Below are positions 42,750 through 51,915 of a stretch of 64,000 bases of DNA, in pieces (the stretch's first letter is position 1; the number at the start of each line of letters is the position of its first letter). The notes beneath the pieces are model-generated. The model ran no database searches, had not been told where the DNA came from, and saw nothing but the letters and a program-made list of their open reading frames with translations. Made by a program: the position numbers and the translations under genes. This DNA comes from Bacteroidaceae bacterium (GTDB taxonomy: Bacteria; Bacteroidota; Bacteroidia; Bacteroidales; Bacteroidaceae). The stretch is from assembly GCA_017503645.1 (NCBI GenBank), contig JAFVSR010000087.1:1-64000 (forward strand), read 5' to 3'.

Positions 42750-43223
42750 ATGATACGTGTAGGTTTTGGTATTGATGTTCACCGTTTTGTCGAGGGGCGC
42801 CCGCTTTGGATTGGCGGTGTGCAGGTTCCTTATGAGTATGGCCTCGACGGCCACTCCGATGCCGATGTACTCATACACGCAATATGCGATGCGCTGCTGG
42901 GCGCTGCCAATTTGCGCGACATAGGCTTCCAGTTCCCCGATACATCCGATGAGTTCCTTAACATCGACAGCAAAATCCTCTTGCGCCGCACAGGTGAGTT
43001 GCTTGCCGCAAAGGGGTACAGAATAGGTAATATAGATGCCACGGTGGCGGCTCAGGCCCCCAAGCTCAACCCTCACATCCCTGCTATGCAGCAGACGATG
43101 GCAGCCGTGCTTGGCATAGATGCCGATATGCTCTCAATCAAGGCCACTACAACCGAAAAACTTGGATTTGAGGGGCGCAAGGAGGGTATCACGGCCTATG
43201 CTACCGTGCTCATAGAGAAATAA
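42750..43223 (+). CDS. ispF: 2-C-methyl-D-erythritol 2,4-cyclodiphosphate synthase
   Basis: Fifth step of the MEP isoprenoid pathway. The 157-aa protein has all IspF motifs: GFGIDVHRF (metal Asp/His), GHSDADVLIHAICDALLGAA, DIGFQFPDTS and the C-terminal IKATTTEKLGFEGRKEGI. It follows porV by 24 bp and precedes a phosphoesterase by 12 bp. Its product line feeds the UppS encoded 4 kb downstream. Confidence 0.95.
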   Translation: MIRVGFGIDVHRFVEGRPLWIGGVQVPYEYGLDGHSDADVLIHAICDALLGAANLRDIGFQFPDTSDEFLNIDSKILLRRTGELLAAKGYRIGNIDATVAAQAPKLNPHIPAMQQTMAAVLGIDADMLSIKATTTEKLGFEGRKEGITAYATVLIEK

Positions 43224-43235
43224 TCCCAAAACGCA

Positions 43236-44063
43236 ATGAAGGGCATTATCTCCCGTCTTGTGTTATCGGCAGCATTCGTGCTGCTGATTTCGTCTTGTGC
43301 CACTCTGTCGGGTAACGGAGTGGGGCGCATAAAGCACTACACGATAGAGAGCGACAGGCTGCCTGCCTCGTTCGATGGTTTTACGGCGGCTTTCTTGTCC
43401 GACCTTCATTTCCCAAGTAAATTCACTCCCAAACGTCTGCAAAAGGTTGTGGCCGCTTTGTCGCACCTGGCACCCGATGCCATCTTTATGGGTGGCGATT
43501 ATGTGCCCTCGCCCCAATATGCACAGCTGCTGTTTTCCTCCTTTTCATCGGTGGAAACCGCCTGCGGAAAATATGCCGTGCTTGGCAATCACGACTATCG
43601 CCTGCGCGACTCTGTGGCCGTTGCAATGGAGCGTAGTGGTGTGCGCCTACTTGCCGACGAGGTTTCCTATTTGCAACGTGGCGGCGATAGCATAGCCGTG
43701 GTGGGCGTGTATAATCCATTCAAGCCTTCGGCTGCTGTGCGGCAGCTTGCTACGGGTGTGCAGGGTGACTGTTTTACAATAATTCTTTCTCACACGCCCG
43801 ACTTTGCACAAGATACCCGCGTGCCCTGCGAACTTGTTCTTGCGGGCCACACCCACGGCGGTCAGGTGAGTCTGTTGGGGCTATATACCCCCGTGAAAAA
43901 TACAAAATACGGGGCACGTTTCCTGCGCGGGCTCAACAGCACCACCGATGGCGTGCCGGTGATTACCACCAACGGGGTGGGTACATCGCGGCGCAAGCTG
44001 CGTTTTTGTGTACCCAGCGAAATTGTGGTCATTACATTCAAAAGGATGTGCGTGGATAAATAA
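43236..44063 (+). CDS. Membrane-anchored metallophosphoesterase (YkuE-like)
   Basis: The 275-aa protein starts with a lipoprotein-like signal (RLVLSAAFVLLISSCAT) and has calcineurin-like phosphoesterase motifs in order: FLSDLHF (D.H), MGGDYV (GGD), LGNHDYRLRD (GNHD), ILSHTPDF and LAGHTHGGQV (GH.H). Substrate unknown; YkuE-type members hydrolyse lipid-linked phosphates such as UDP-diacylglucosamine analogues. Probably in the ispF transcript. Confidence 0.88.
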   Translation: MKGIISRLVLSAAFVLLISSCATLSGNGVGRIKHYTIESDRLPASFDGFTAAFLSDLHFPSKFTPKRLQKVVAALSHLAPDAIFMGGDYVPSPQYAQLLFSSFSSVETACGKYAVLGNHDYRLRDSVAVAMERSGVRLLADEVSYLQRGGDSIAVVGVYNPFKPSAAVRQLATGVQGDCFTIILSHTPDFAQDTRVPCELVLAGHTHGGQVSLLGLYTPVKNTKYGARFLRGLNSTTDGVPVITTNGVGTSRRKLRFCVPSEIVVITFKRMCVDK

Positions 44064-44071
44064 TATTTCCT

Positions 44072-44080
44072 TATCTTCGT
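44072..44080 (+). promoter_or_regulatory. -7 box for ribD
   Basis: TATCTTCGT lies 20 bp upstream of the ribD ATG at 44100 and fits the local TATCTTCG-type boxes. Confidence 0.45.
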
Positions 44081-44099
44081 ACCCGAATATCATAGCAGA

Positions 44100-45182
44100 A
44101 TGAAACCTCAAGCATCCGATACCGACAAACTTTTTATGCAGCGCTGTCTGCAACTTGCCCGTTGCGGAGCGGGCAGCACATCGCCCAACCCAATGGTTGG
44201 AGCGGTGATTGTATGCGATGGCCGCATAATAGGCGAGGGGTATCATATACGTGCGGGTGAGCCTCACGCCGAGGTTAATGCCGTGGCATCGGTGAAGGAG
44301 TGCGACAAGGCGCTGCTTGTGCGCTCCACCATATATGTGAGCCTTGAACCCTGTTCGCATTACGGGAAAACGCCCCCTTGTGCCGACCTCATAATCTCCT
44401 GTGGAATACCGCGTGTGGTGATAGGTGTTACCGATACAAATGCCCAAGTGAATGGCGGCGGTATTGCCCGTTTGCGCGCGGCGGGTATAGATGTGGTAGT
44501 GGGTGTTTTGCAGGACGAGGCTTCCGAATTAAACAAAAATTTCTTTACATATCACAGACAAGGCCGCCCTTGCATAACGCTTAAATGGGCCGAGAGTGCC
44601 GACGGGTTTATAGATGCCCTGCGCACAAGCTCATCACAGCCCGCAGCCCGAATATCAACGCCGGTGTCGCAGGTGGCAGTTCATCGCTTGCGCGCACAAA
44701 ACGATGCCATATTGGTGGGTACGCGCACTGCTCTGCTCGATAACCCCTCGTTGAATGTGCGCCATTGGGCAGGGCGTCAACCGCTCCGCCTGGTCATCGA
44801 TAAGGACGGTTTGCTGCCCGCTTCGCTGCATCTGTTCGACGGGGTGCTGCCCACCGTGGTTTACACGGCTCGCGAGGCGGTGGGTAAATTTGGTAAAAAT
44901 ATCGAACAGGTAGTGCTCGATTTCTCTGCCGATGTACTGCCACAGATACTCGCTCATCTGCATTCGCGCAAAATAAATTCGCTGTTGGTGGAGGGTGGTG
45001 CGCAACTGCTGCAAAGTTTCATCGATGCCTCGCTGTGGGACTTCATAAGGGTTGAACGCAACCCCTCTCTCTATTTGGGTGGCGGTGTCGCTGCACCGCA
45101 CGTTCCTTCGCAGGTGGATGTTCGTGAAATATCCGATTTTGGCACACATATTGTGCTAATTACCCCTAAAAAAGCCATTTAA
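44100..45182 (+). CDS. ribD: Bifunctional riboflavin biosynthesis deaminase/reductase RibD
   Basis: Performs two steps of riboflavin synthesis. The N-terminal half (about 1-150) is a zinc deaminase: PNPMVGAVIV, GEPHAEVNAV (zinc His and catalytic Glu) and SLEPCSHYGKTPPCADLI (zinc Cys pair). The C-terminal half (about 155-360) is the reductase: TLKWAESADGFID, RAQNDAILVGTRTALLDNPSLNVR and LLVEGGAQLLQSF. Length is normal for RibD. Confidence 0.93.
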   Translation: MKPQASDTDKLFMQRCLQLARCGAGSTSPNPMVGAVIVCDGRIIGEGYHIRAGEPHAEVNAVASVKECDKALLVRSTIYVSLEPCSHYGKTPPCADLIISCGIPRVVIGVTDTNAQVNGGGIARLRAAGIDVVVGVLQDEASELNKNFFTYHRQGRPCITLKWAESADGFIDALRTSSSQPAARISTPVSQVAVHRLRAQNDAILVGTRTALLDNPSLNVRHWAGRQPLRLVIDKDGLLPASLHLFDGVLPTVVYTAREAVGKFGKNIEQVVLDFSADVLPQILAHLHSRKINSLLVEGGAQLLQSFIDASLWDFIRVERNPSLYLGGGVAAPHVPSQVDVREISDFGTHIVLITPKKAI

Positions 45183-45237
45183 GTTATAAAATAATATAAA
45201 TAACGCGCGAAAAAGCGCATAAACCAAAAAATGTTGC

Positions 45238-45246
45238 TAATTTTGT
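45238..45246 (+). promoter_or_regulatory. -7 box for the DUF6242-like lipoprotein gene
   Basis: TAATTTTGT, a TAnnTTTG box, lies 27 bp upstream of the ATG at 45273. Confidence 0.55.
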
Positions 45247-45272
45247 AGATTGAATGTTTATAACAAATTTCT

Positions 45273-46631
45273 ATGAAAAAGAGCATCGCAATATATTTGG
45301 CATTTTTCTCGCTGCTGTTTGCCGGGGTGTCGTGTTCGGGCGACGATGATGGTGTAACCATTACCGGTACTCCCTATGCATTTATATCTTCGTTTGCAAT
45401 AGACAACATCCTGTCGCCTTTCCACGATGTGACGGTGGAGGGCAAAGATACCATTGTGCAAAAACTTGTGTCGGGCGATGAGTTCAAGTTCGTCGTTGAC
45501 CAAAAGACAAAAGAGATATATAACATCGACTCGCTCACATATGGCACAAGGGTTGACAAAGTGGCCACCTTCCTGTCATACACGGGTGTGCCCCAATGCT
45601 ACGATGCCGAGGCGGGCGATTATGTCTATTATTACTCTGTGGATTCTTTGGATTTTACATCGCCTGTGAGCGTGTGCGTGCAATCGACCGACGGAACATA
45701 CGAGAACTATTACACGATAAAGATAAATGTGCACCAAGTAGACCCCGATTTGCTTGTGTGGGAATCGTTCCCCGTGGACGAGGCTGTTGCGGCATTGACT
45801 CCCCGCCGCCTTGTGGAGCGCGACGGCGTGCTCTATCTCTTCTGCACCGATGCGGCAGGCGCTGCATTCGTGGCGGTCTCCTCTGCACAAGGAACCCCCT
45901 CCTGGACACTCTCTCCTGTTGATGTTGCTGCGGCCGATGTGTCGCAGGTGCAGCTGTTTGGCGGTGCCTTCTATATGGTTGCAGGTGGTGTGCTCTATTC
46001 GTCGGTAGATGGCGCCTCCTGGTCGCCGACTGCCGCTGACGCGGGCCTTGTGGCATTGCTTGCGGTGTGCGACAATGGAACAACAATGTTGGCTGCCGAT
46101 GGCGAAAACATTCTTTCAACCACCGATGGCGTTTCTTTCGCGGTGGCAGAGCCTCTGCCTGCCGATTTTCCCATATATGGTTGTAGCAGTGCGTCGTATC
46201 CCCTTGTCACAAATAATAAGATATTCCGCAGTGTAGTCGTAGGCTATGCCGATGAGGCTATGAGCAGCGACGTCAAGGTGTGGAGTAAACTTTCCACCGA
46301 AAACGGTTGGTGTGCCTATGAGCAGCCCAACAGCGATTACAAGTGTCCGCCTATGGCCGGTTTGCAGGTGCTTCATTACGACAACGCCTTCTTTGCATTG
46401 GGTGGTGCAGCCACGATGGGCGACAAAGCTATAGCGCCGTTTGCCTCCTTCTATGTGTCGAAGGACAATGGCATAGCCTGGCGTCTGTGCAAGGATTATG
46501 CTTTACAGTTGCCCGCATCGCTCAAAGGCAGCACACAGCCTTTCGCTTCGGCGGTAACTGCCGACAACTATATGTGGATAATAACCCCTGCCGCCGCTTG
46601 GCGTGGCAGAATAAACCGTCTTGGCTTCTAA
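45273..46631 (+). CDS. Beta-propeller-type lipoprotein (DUF6242-like)
   Basis: The 452-aa product has a lipoprotein signal with lipobox FAGVSC followed by acidic SGDDDG. After an N-terminal beta sandwich (about 30-155) come repeated blade-like segments (ALTPRRLVERDGVLYLFCTD; AVCDNGTTMLAADGENILST; LQVLHYDNAFFALGG), suggesting a propeller like sortilin/BNR types. Bacteroidales have this family next to porG-uppS-bamA, as here. It is likely exported to the outer membrane; the function is unknown. It overlaps the longer reading of the next gene, which favours the later porG start. Confidence 0.75.
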   Translation: MKKSIAIYLAFFSLLFAGVSCSGDDDGVTITGTPYAFISSFAIDNILSPFHDVTVEGKDTIVQKLVSGDEFKFVVDQKTKEIYNIDSLTYGTRVDKVATFLSYTGVPQCYDAEAGDYVYYYSVDSLDFTSPVSVCVQSTDGTYENYYTIKINVHQVDPDLLVWESFPVDEAVAALTPRRLVERDGVLYLFCTDAAGAAFVAVSSAQGTPSWTLSPVDVAAADVSQVQLFGGAFYMVAGGVLYSSVDGASWSPTAADAGLVALLAVCDNGTTMLAADGENILSTTDGVSFAVAEPLPADFPIYGCSSASYPLVTNNKIFRSVVVGYADEAMSSDVKVWSKLSTENGWCAYEQPNSDYKCPPMAGLQVLHYDNAFFALGGAATMGDKAIAPFASFYVSKDNGIAWRLCKDYALQLPASLKGSTQPFASAVTADNYMWIITPAAAWRGRINRLGF

Positions 46632-46644
46632 TGGGTTCTGTACT

Positions 46645-47346
46645 ATGAAAAACGCATTGTCAAATAAACTGCTACTGCTTTGCGCGGCCCTGTTGTGTGC
46701 GCTCTCTGCCGCTCGTGCCGATGACCTTGAGTATCGCTACGAGATAGGTGGCTTTTTGGGTGGCAGCAGCTATTATGGCGATGCCAACTACAACAGTTTT
46801 TTGAAGAACACGAATATTATGGGCGGTTTGATATGGCGATACAACATCAACCCCCGTATGGCGGTGAAAACAAACCTTGCAATGGCAAAAATATCGGGTA
46901 GCACAGCCGATGCCGAAAACCGTTTTCCGGGTGGCGATGTGGAGTTCAGCCGCACCATATACGACCTGGGCGCACAGTTCGAGTGCAACTTTTTTGCCTA
47001 TGGCAGCGGTGCATCGTACAAGGGAACCCGCCGCCTGGTGCCATATATCTTTGCCGGTCTTGGAATGACGTATGCGCCCGAGCCTGCAAAGAATACCTTT
47101 GCAATGAACATCCCGGTTGGTGCCGGCATAAGATATAAGTTCGCACCGCGTTGGAACGTGGGCTGCGAGTTGTCGTTCCGCTTTACTACAACCGACGACC
47201 TCGACGTGACAAACACAACCGCTCCCATTTTGAGCGACCCATATGGCATAAAGAGCAGTGGTTTCAAGAACAAGGACAGCTACTCCTTTTTGTCGATATT
47301 TGTAACCTACGATATTTCGCCCAAATATCGCAGATGTAATAATTGA
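46645..47346 (+). CDS. porG: Type IX secretion protein PorG (DUF6089 family)
   Basis: I start at 46645 (MKNALSNKLLLLCAALLCAL), giving a signal peptide, instead of the frame start at 46621, which overlaps the preceding gene. The mature part is an OmpA-like 8-stranded barrel pattern: YEIGGFLGGSSYYGDANYN, MGGLIWRYNINPRMAVKTNL, VPYIFAGLGMTYAP and NVGCELSFRFTTTDDLD. DUF6089/PorG anchors the PorKN ring to the outer membrane. In Porphyromonas gingivalis the orthologue also lies directly upstream of uppS-bamA-ompH, which supports the call. Confidence 0.82.
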   Translation: MKNALSNKLLLLCAALLCALSAARADDLEYRYEIGGFLGGSSYYGDANYNSFLKNTNIMGGLIWRYNINPRMAVKTNLAMAKISGSTADAENRFPGGDVEFSRTIYDLGAQFECNFFAYGSGASYKGTRRLVPYIFAGLGMTYAPEPAKNTFAMNIPVGAGIRYKFAPRWNVGCELSFRFTTTDDLDVTNTTAPILSDPYGIKSSGFKNKDSYSFLSIFVTYDISPKYRRCNN

Positions 47347-47367
47347 TAAAACAAAAAACATAAATAT

Positions 47368-48105
47368 ATGAACTACTCCCAGCAGGTAAATAAAGAGAAT
47401 GTACCGCAGCATATAGCAATAATAATGGATGGTAACGGCCGTTGGGCCCAGTTGCGCGGTCTCGACCGCTCACAAGGTCACCAGGCAGGTGCCGCCACGG
47501 TGCATCAGTTGGTGGAGAACGCAATAAAAATAGGGGTTCGATACCTCACGCTCTATACATTCTCCACCGAGAACTGGAAGCGCCCGCAGGCCGAGGTGGC
47601 TGCTCTTATGGCACTGCTTTTCGAGTCTATCGAGGAGGAACTTTTTGTAAAGAACAACGTGGCGTTCCGTGTAATAGGTGATATGAGCAAGTTGCCGCAG
47701 AACGTGCGCGAGCGCTTGGAGGCTTGTGTGGCACGCACCGCCGGCAACGACCGTATGACACTTGTACTTGCCCTCAGCTACTCGGCAAAATGGGAAATAA
47801 CCGAGGCTGTGCGCTCCATTGCAGCGCGTGCAAAGAGTGGCGAGCTTGCAGTTGAGGATATTGACGATGAACTCATATCGTCGTCGCTCACCACCTCCTT
47901 TATGCCCGACCCCGATTTGCTCATACGAACCGGCAAGGAGCAGCGCCTGAGCAATTTCCTCCTGTGGCAGTGTGCCTACTCGGAATTCTATTTCACCGAG
48001 GTGCTATGGCCCGATTTTGACAATGAGGAGCTCTGCAAGGCTGTGTGCGAGTATCAGAAACGCCAACGCCGCTACGGCCTCACAGGCGAGCAGGTAACTA
48101 AATGA
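47368..48105 (+). CDS. uppS: Isoprenyl transferase (undecaprenyl diphosphate synthase)
   Basis: Makes the C55 lipid carrier for wall and O-antigen synthesis. The 245-aa product has the cis-prenyltransferase motifs: [23 protein letters not shown] (catalytic Asp), [46 protein letters not shown] and [14 protein letters not shown]. It is 16 bp upstream of bamA, a conserved Bacteroidales order. Confidence 0.95.
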   Translation: MNYSQQVNKENVPQHIAIIMDGNGRWAQLRGLDRSQGHQAGAATVHQLVENAIKIGVRYLTLYTFSTENWKRPQAEVAALMALLFESIEEELFVKNNVAFRVIGDMSKLPQNVRERLEACVARTAGNDRMTLVLALSYSAKWEITEAVRSIAARAKSGELAVEDIDDELISSSLTTSFMPDPDLLIRTGKEQRLSNFLLWQCAYSEFYFTEVLWPDFDNEELCKAVCEYQKRQRRYGLTGEQVTK

Positions 48106-48121
48106 TAAATAAAGTAAGAAG

Positions 48122-50752
48122 ATGAGATATTTTTCGTTGCTGAAAACAACCCTTTCTGCGCTGTTGCTGCTTGTGATTACACAGGTGGCAGCCCAGCACA
48201 CCATAGTGAAACCCACAATATTATATACCGGTAATCCCCGCACATACACCATAGGCGGCATTAATCTGTCGGGTGTGGATAATTACGAGCCCTATGTGAT
48301 TATAGGAATATCGGGCCTGTCGGTGGGCGATGTGATAGATGTTCCGGGCGATGCCATAACCACCGCTGTCAAGAACTATTGGAAGCACGGTCTTTTTGCC
48401 GATGTGAGCATTGAGGCCGATAGTGTGGTGGGCGACAAAATATACCTTGGCATAAAGTTGAAACAGCGCCCCCGCATCTCAAACATCAACTACAACGGCG
48501 TGAAGAAGGGTGAGCGTGAGGACCTTGAACTTAAACTGCCGCTGCGCAAGGGTAACCAGATTACCCCCAACATTGTTGACCGTGCAAAGAAAATAGTGAA
48601 GCAGTACTTCGAGGACAAGGGCTATAACAATGCCGAAGTGAACATTGTTCAGCGCCCCGACGTTACAGCCGATAACCAGATGATTGTGGATGTGAATGTC
48701 GATAAGAACGAGAAGATAAAGGTACACCGCATATATATAAACGGAGTGGAAGAGGTTCCCTTGAAAAAGATAAAATATGCGATGAAGATGCGCGAACAAA
48801 CCCGTTTGAGCACATTCAAGAACACCTTCCTGCGCTCCAAAAAGTTCACCCCCGAAAAGTATAAGGAGGACAAGGAGAACATTCTCTCGCGCTATGCCGA
48901 GCTTGGCTACCGCGATGCCCGCATACTGTCCGACAGCGTTGTACCCTACAACGAAAAACGTGTTGATATCCACCTTAATGTGGAGGAGGGTAAGCGCTAC
49001 TATCTGCGCAGTGTTAAGTGGGTTGGTAACAGCGTGTTCTCTACTGCCTACCTCGACTATCTGCTGCATATGAAGCCAGGTGATGTGTATAACCAGAACG
49101 AACTCGACAAACGCCTCTTCACCGACACCGATGCCGTGAAGAACGAATACTACAACAAGGGATATGTGTTCCTGAACCTGATGCCCATAGAGGTGAGCGT
49201 GGTGAACGACTCGGTAGATTTGGAGATTCGTATGTCCGAGGGTGTGCAGGCTACCATAGACCGCGTGCGCATATCGGGTAACGAGCGCCTCTATGAGGAG
49301 GTTGTGCGCCGCGAGCTGCGCACCGTGCCCGGCGACCTCTTCTCGATGACCGCCCTTGAGCGTTCGTACCGCGAAATTGCCAATATGGGCCACTTCAACC
49401 CCGAAACCATCCAGCCCGACGTGCTCGACAATCCCGAAGCAGGTACCGTGGATATAAATTGGGGGCTCGAGACAAAGAGCAGCGACCAGATTGAGCTGTC
49501 GGCCGGATGGGGCCAGACAGGTGTGATAGGTAAACTCTCGCTCAAGCTCACCAACTTCTCTATGCGCAACCTCTTCCGCAAGGGTGCGCTGCGTCGCGGA
49601 ATACTGCCACAGGGCGATGGCCAGACACTCACTCTGAGCGCACAGTCCAATGGTAAGTACTACCAGGCATACAGCATATCGTTCTTCGATCCCTGGTTCG
49701 GCCGTAAGCGCCCTAACTCGTTCTCGGTATCGGCGTTTATGTCAATACAGACCGACGTTGCCGACAGCTATTACAACTCGGCTTACTACAATAACTATAA
49801 CAACTACCTCTATGGTTACGGTAACTACAATGGTTATGGTTATAACAATATGGCATCGTACTACGACCCCGACAAGTACATCAGAATGTATGGTTTCTCC
49901 ATCGGTTGGGGCCGTCCTATGAAATGGCCCGACGACTATTTCACCCTCTCGGCCGAGCTCAACTACCAGCTCTACTCGCTGAAGGATTGGCAGTACTTCC
50001 TTATCACCGATGGTAATTGCAACAACATCAACCTTTCGGTGACACTTGCGCGCCGTTCGGTCGATAACCCCTTCTTCCCGCGCCAGGGCTCCGACTTCTC
50101 GTTGCAGGTATCGGCAACCCCGCCCTATTCGCTGTGGGATGGCAAGGATTATGCCTCATTGGCCAAAAACCCCAAAAGCCAAAGCTATAAGGCCGAGTTG
50201 CGCGACAAACACAAATGGATTGAGTACTACAAGATTAAGTTCCGTAGCAAGACATATACTTCGCTCACCGAGGGCAAGCACAATCTTGTGCTTATGACAC
50301 GTGCCGATTTTGGTATTCTTGGCAGCTACGACAAGAATAAAAAGTCGCCTTTTGAAACATTCTATGTGGGTGGCGACGGTATGAGCGGCTACTCATATAA
50401 CTATGCCACCGATATGGTAGCCCTGCGCGGTTACGAAAACGGCAGCCTCACACCCTATGGCTACGAGGGCTATGCATACACCCGCCTGGGTATGGAGCTT
50501 CGTTTCCCCTTTATGCTGCAGAGCTCTACCACAATCTATGGCTTGGCATTCCTGGAGGCGGGTAACTCCTGGACCGATGCATCCAAATTCAACCTCTCCG
50601 ACCTCAAACGCAGTGCCGGTGTGGGTGTGCGTGTGTTCTTGCAGATGATTGGTCTCATTGGTCTCGATTGGGCTTACGGATTCGACAAGGTATATGGCTC
50701 CACACAGTATAGCGGCAGCCAGTTCCACTTTATATTAGGTCAAGAATTCTAA
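48122..50752 (+). CDS. bamA: Outer-membrane protein assembly factor BamA (Omp85)
   Basis: Inserts beta-barrel proteins into the outer membrane. The 876-aa product has a signal peptide (LLLLVITQVAAQ), POTRA repeats over about residues 25-440 (RISNINYNGVKKGEREDLEL; KVHRIYINGVEEVP; RYYLRSVKWVGNSVFSTAYL; ATIDRVRISGNERLYEEVV) and a C-terminal barrel ending in Phe (FHFILGQEF). A Tyr/Asn-rich insertion (about 555-580, YNNYNNYLYGYGNYNGYGYN) lies in one barrel loop. Followed by three chaperone-like genes that probably serve it. Confidence 0.95.
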   Translation: MRYFSLLKTTLSALLLLVITQVAAQHTIVKPTILYTGNPRTYTIGGINLSGVDNYEPYVIIGISGLSVGDVIDVPGDAITTAVKNYWKHGLFADVSIEADSVVGDKIYLGIKLKQRPRISNINYNGVKKGEREDLELKLPLRKGNQITPNIVDRAKKIVKQYFEDKGYNNAEVNIVQRPDVTADNQMIVDVNVDKNEKIKVHRIYINGVEEVPLKKIKYAMKMREQTRLSTFKNTFLRSKKFTPEKYKEDKENILSRYAELGYRDARILSDSVVPYNEKRVDIHLNVEEGKRYYLRSVKWVGNSVFSTAYLDYLLHMKPGDVYNQNELDKRLFTDTDAVKNEYYNKGYVFLNLMPIEVSVVNDSVDLEIRMSEGVQATIDRVRISGNERLYEEVVRRELRTVPGDLFSMTALERSYREIANMGHFNPETIQPDVLDNPEAGTVDINWGLETKSSDQIELSAGWGQTGVIGKLSLKLTNFSMRNLFRKGALRRGILPQGDGQTLTLSAQSNGKYYQAYSISFFDPWFGRKRPNSFSVSAFMSIQTDVADSYYNSAYYNNYNNYLYGYGNYNGYGYNNMASYYDPDKYIRMYGFSIGWGRPMKWPDDYFTLSAELNYQLYSLKDWQYFLITDGNCNNINLSVTLARRSVDNPFFPRQGSDFSLQVSATPPYSLWDGKDYASLAKNPKSQSYKAELRDKHKWIEYYKIKFRSKTYTSLTEGKHNLVLMTRADFGILGSYDKNKKSPFETFYVGGDGMSGYSYNYATDMVALRGYENGSLTPYGYEGYAYTRLGMELRFPFMLQSSTTIYGLAFLEAGNSWTDASKFNLSDLKRSAGVGVRVFLQMIGLIGLDWAYGFDKVYGSTQYSGSQFHFILGQEF

Positions 50753-50763
50753 ATATTATAAAT

Positions 50764-51279
50764 ATGAAAAGAGTATTTGCAATATTCCTGTTTTCGCTCT
50801 TTGCAGCGGTGGCAGTGCAGGCGCAGAAGTTTGCGCTTATAGATATGGAGTACATACTGAAGAACATCCCCGCATATGAGCGCGCCAACGAGCAGATGGC
50901 GCAGCAGTCCAAAAGATGGCAGGGCGAAATAGACGAACTTGCCGCCGAGGCTGAATCGCTTTACAAGAAATACCAGAGCGAGTCGGCCTTCCTGTCCGAC
51001 GAGCAGCGCACAGCCCGCGAGGAGGAGATTCTCGCAAAGGAGAAGGAGGCTGCAGAGCTCAAACGCCTCTATTTCGGCCCCAATGGCGAGTTGTACAAGA
51101 AACGTGAAAGTCTTATGGCTCCCATACAGGATGAAATATACAATGCCGTGAAGGAGGTATGTGAGCAGAAGAAATTCTCAATGGTGATAGACCGCGCCTC
51201 GGCCGGCAGTGTCATATATGCCTCTCCCAAGGTTGATATAAGCAATGAGGTGCTTGCCAAACTTGGTTATTCAAATTAA
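50764..51279 (+). CDS. OmpH/Skp family periplasmic chaperone (copy 1)
   Basis: Skp-type chaperones hold unfolded outer-membrane proteins in the periplasm. The 171-aa protein has a signal peptide (VFAIFLFSLFAAVAVQAQ), the start KFALIDMEYILKNIPAYE, a long coiled coil (about 40-125) and the C-terminal core FSMVIDRASAGSVIYASP. It is 11 bp after bamA, so it is co-transcribed with its client machine. Confidence 0.9.
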   Translation: MKRVFAIFLFSLFAAVAVQAQKFALIDMEYILKNIPAYERANEQMAQQSKRWQGEIDELAAEAESLYKKYQSESAFLSDEQRTAREEEILAKEKEAAELKRLYFGPNGELYKKRESLMAPIQDEIYNAVKEVCEQKKFSMVIDRASAGSVIYASPKVDISNEVLAKLGYSN

Positions 51280-51284
51280 ATGTT

Positions 51285-51293
51285 TACCTTTGC
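51285..51293 (+). promoter_or_regulatory. -7 box upstream of the second ompH/skp copy
   Basis: TACCTTTGC, a perfect TAnnTTTGC box, lies in the 63-bp gap between chaperone copies 1 and 2, so copies 2 and 3 may be expressed separately from bamA. Confidence 0.5.
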
Positions 51294-51342
51294 GCCGGTT
51301 AAGTATAAACAATTGAAATAATATAAATAAGAACAATACACA

Positions 51343-51861
51343 ATGAAAAAGATTTTAGTTTTATTTTTGATGATGGCTCCTTTGAGCCTTTTTGCCCAGA
51401 AGTTCGGTTATGTAAATTCCGTTGAAATAGCACAGGTTATGCCCGAATATACCAAAGCTATCAATGAGTTGAAGACTTTGGAAAAGCAGTACTCCGATGA
51501 ACTCAAGCACATTGCAACCGAGTTCGAGAAGAAGAGAAACGAACTTGAGCAGGTGAAGGACTCGCTCCCCGAGAGTATCCTGCAGCGCCGCGCAGTTGAG
51601 CTCGAGGAGATATATGCAAGAATGGAGCAGTACAGACAAACAAGTGCTCAAAGTTTTGAGCAGGCTCGTGAAACCAAATTTGCAGCCATAAACGAGAAAT
51701 TGCAGAAGGCTATTCAGGATGTAGGCCGCGAGGGCACATACATCTGCGTGTTTGACCTTGCCAGCGGCATTCCCTACATCAGCGAGACATTGTGCGACAA
51801 TCTTGATGCAAAGGTAAAAGCCAAACTTGGTATTTCGGCAACGGCCGCGCCTGTAAAATAA
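51343..51861 (+). CDS. OmpH/Skp family periplasmic chaperone (copy 2)
   Basis: The 172-aa paralogue of the preceding gene has signal peptide ILVLFLMMAPLSLFAQ, start KFGYVNSVEIAQVMPEYTKA, coiled coil with KQYSDELKHIATEFEKKRNE and C-terminal core YICVFDLASGIPYISETLCD. A terminator follows 4 bp after its stop. Confidence 0.9.
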   Translation: MKKILVLFLMMAPLSLFAQKFGYVNSVEIAQVMPEYTKAINELKTLEKQYSDELKHIATEFEKKRNELEQVKDSLPESILQRRAVELEEIYARMEQYRQTSAQSFEQARETKFAAINEKLQKAIQDVGREGTYICVFDLASGIPYISETLCDNLDAKVKAKLGISATAAPVK

Positions 51862-51865
51862 ACCG

Positions 51866-51897
51866 AAAGGCTGTGCAGGATGTAAAGCACAGCCTTT
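51866..51897 (+). terminator. Rho-independent terminator after ompH/skp copy 2
   Basis: AAAGGCTGTGC (51866-51876) pairs exactly with GCACAGCCTTT (51887-51897), followed by TCTTTTT. Confidence 0.8.
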
Positions 51898-51915
51898 TCT
51901 TTTTCCCACAATTTA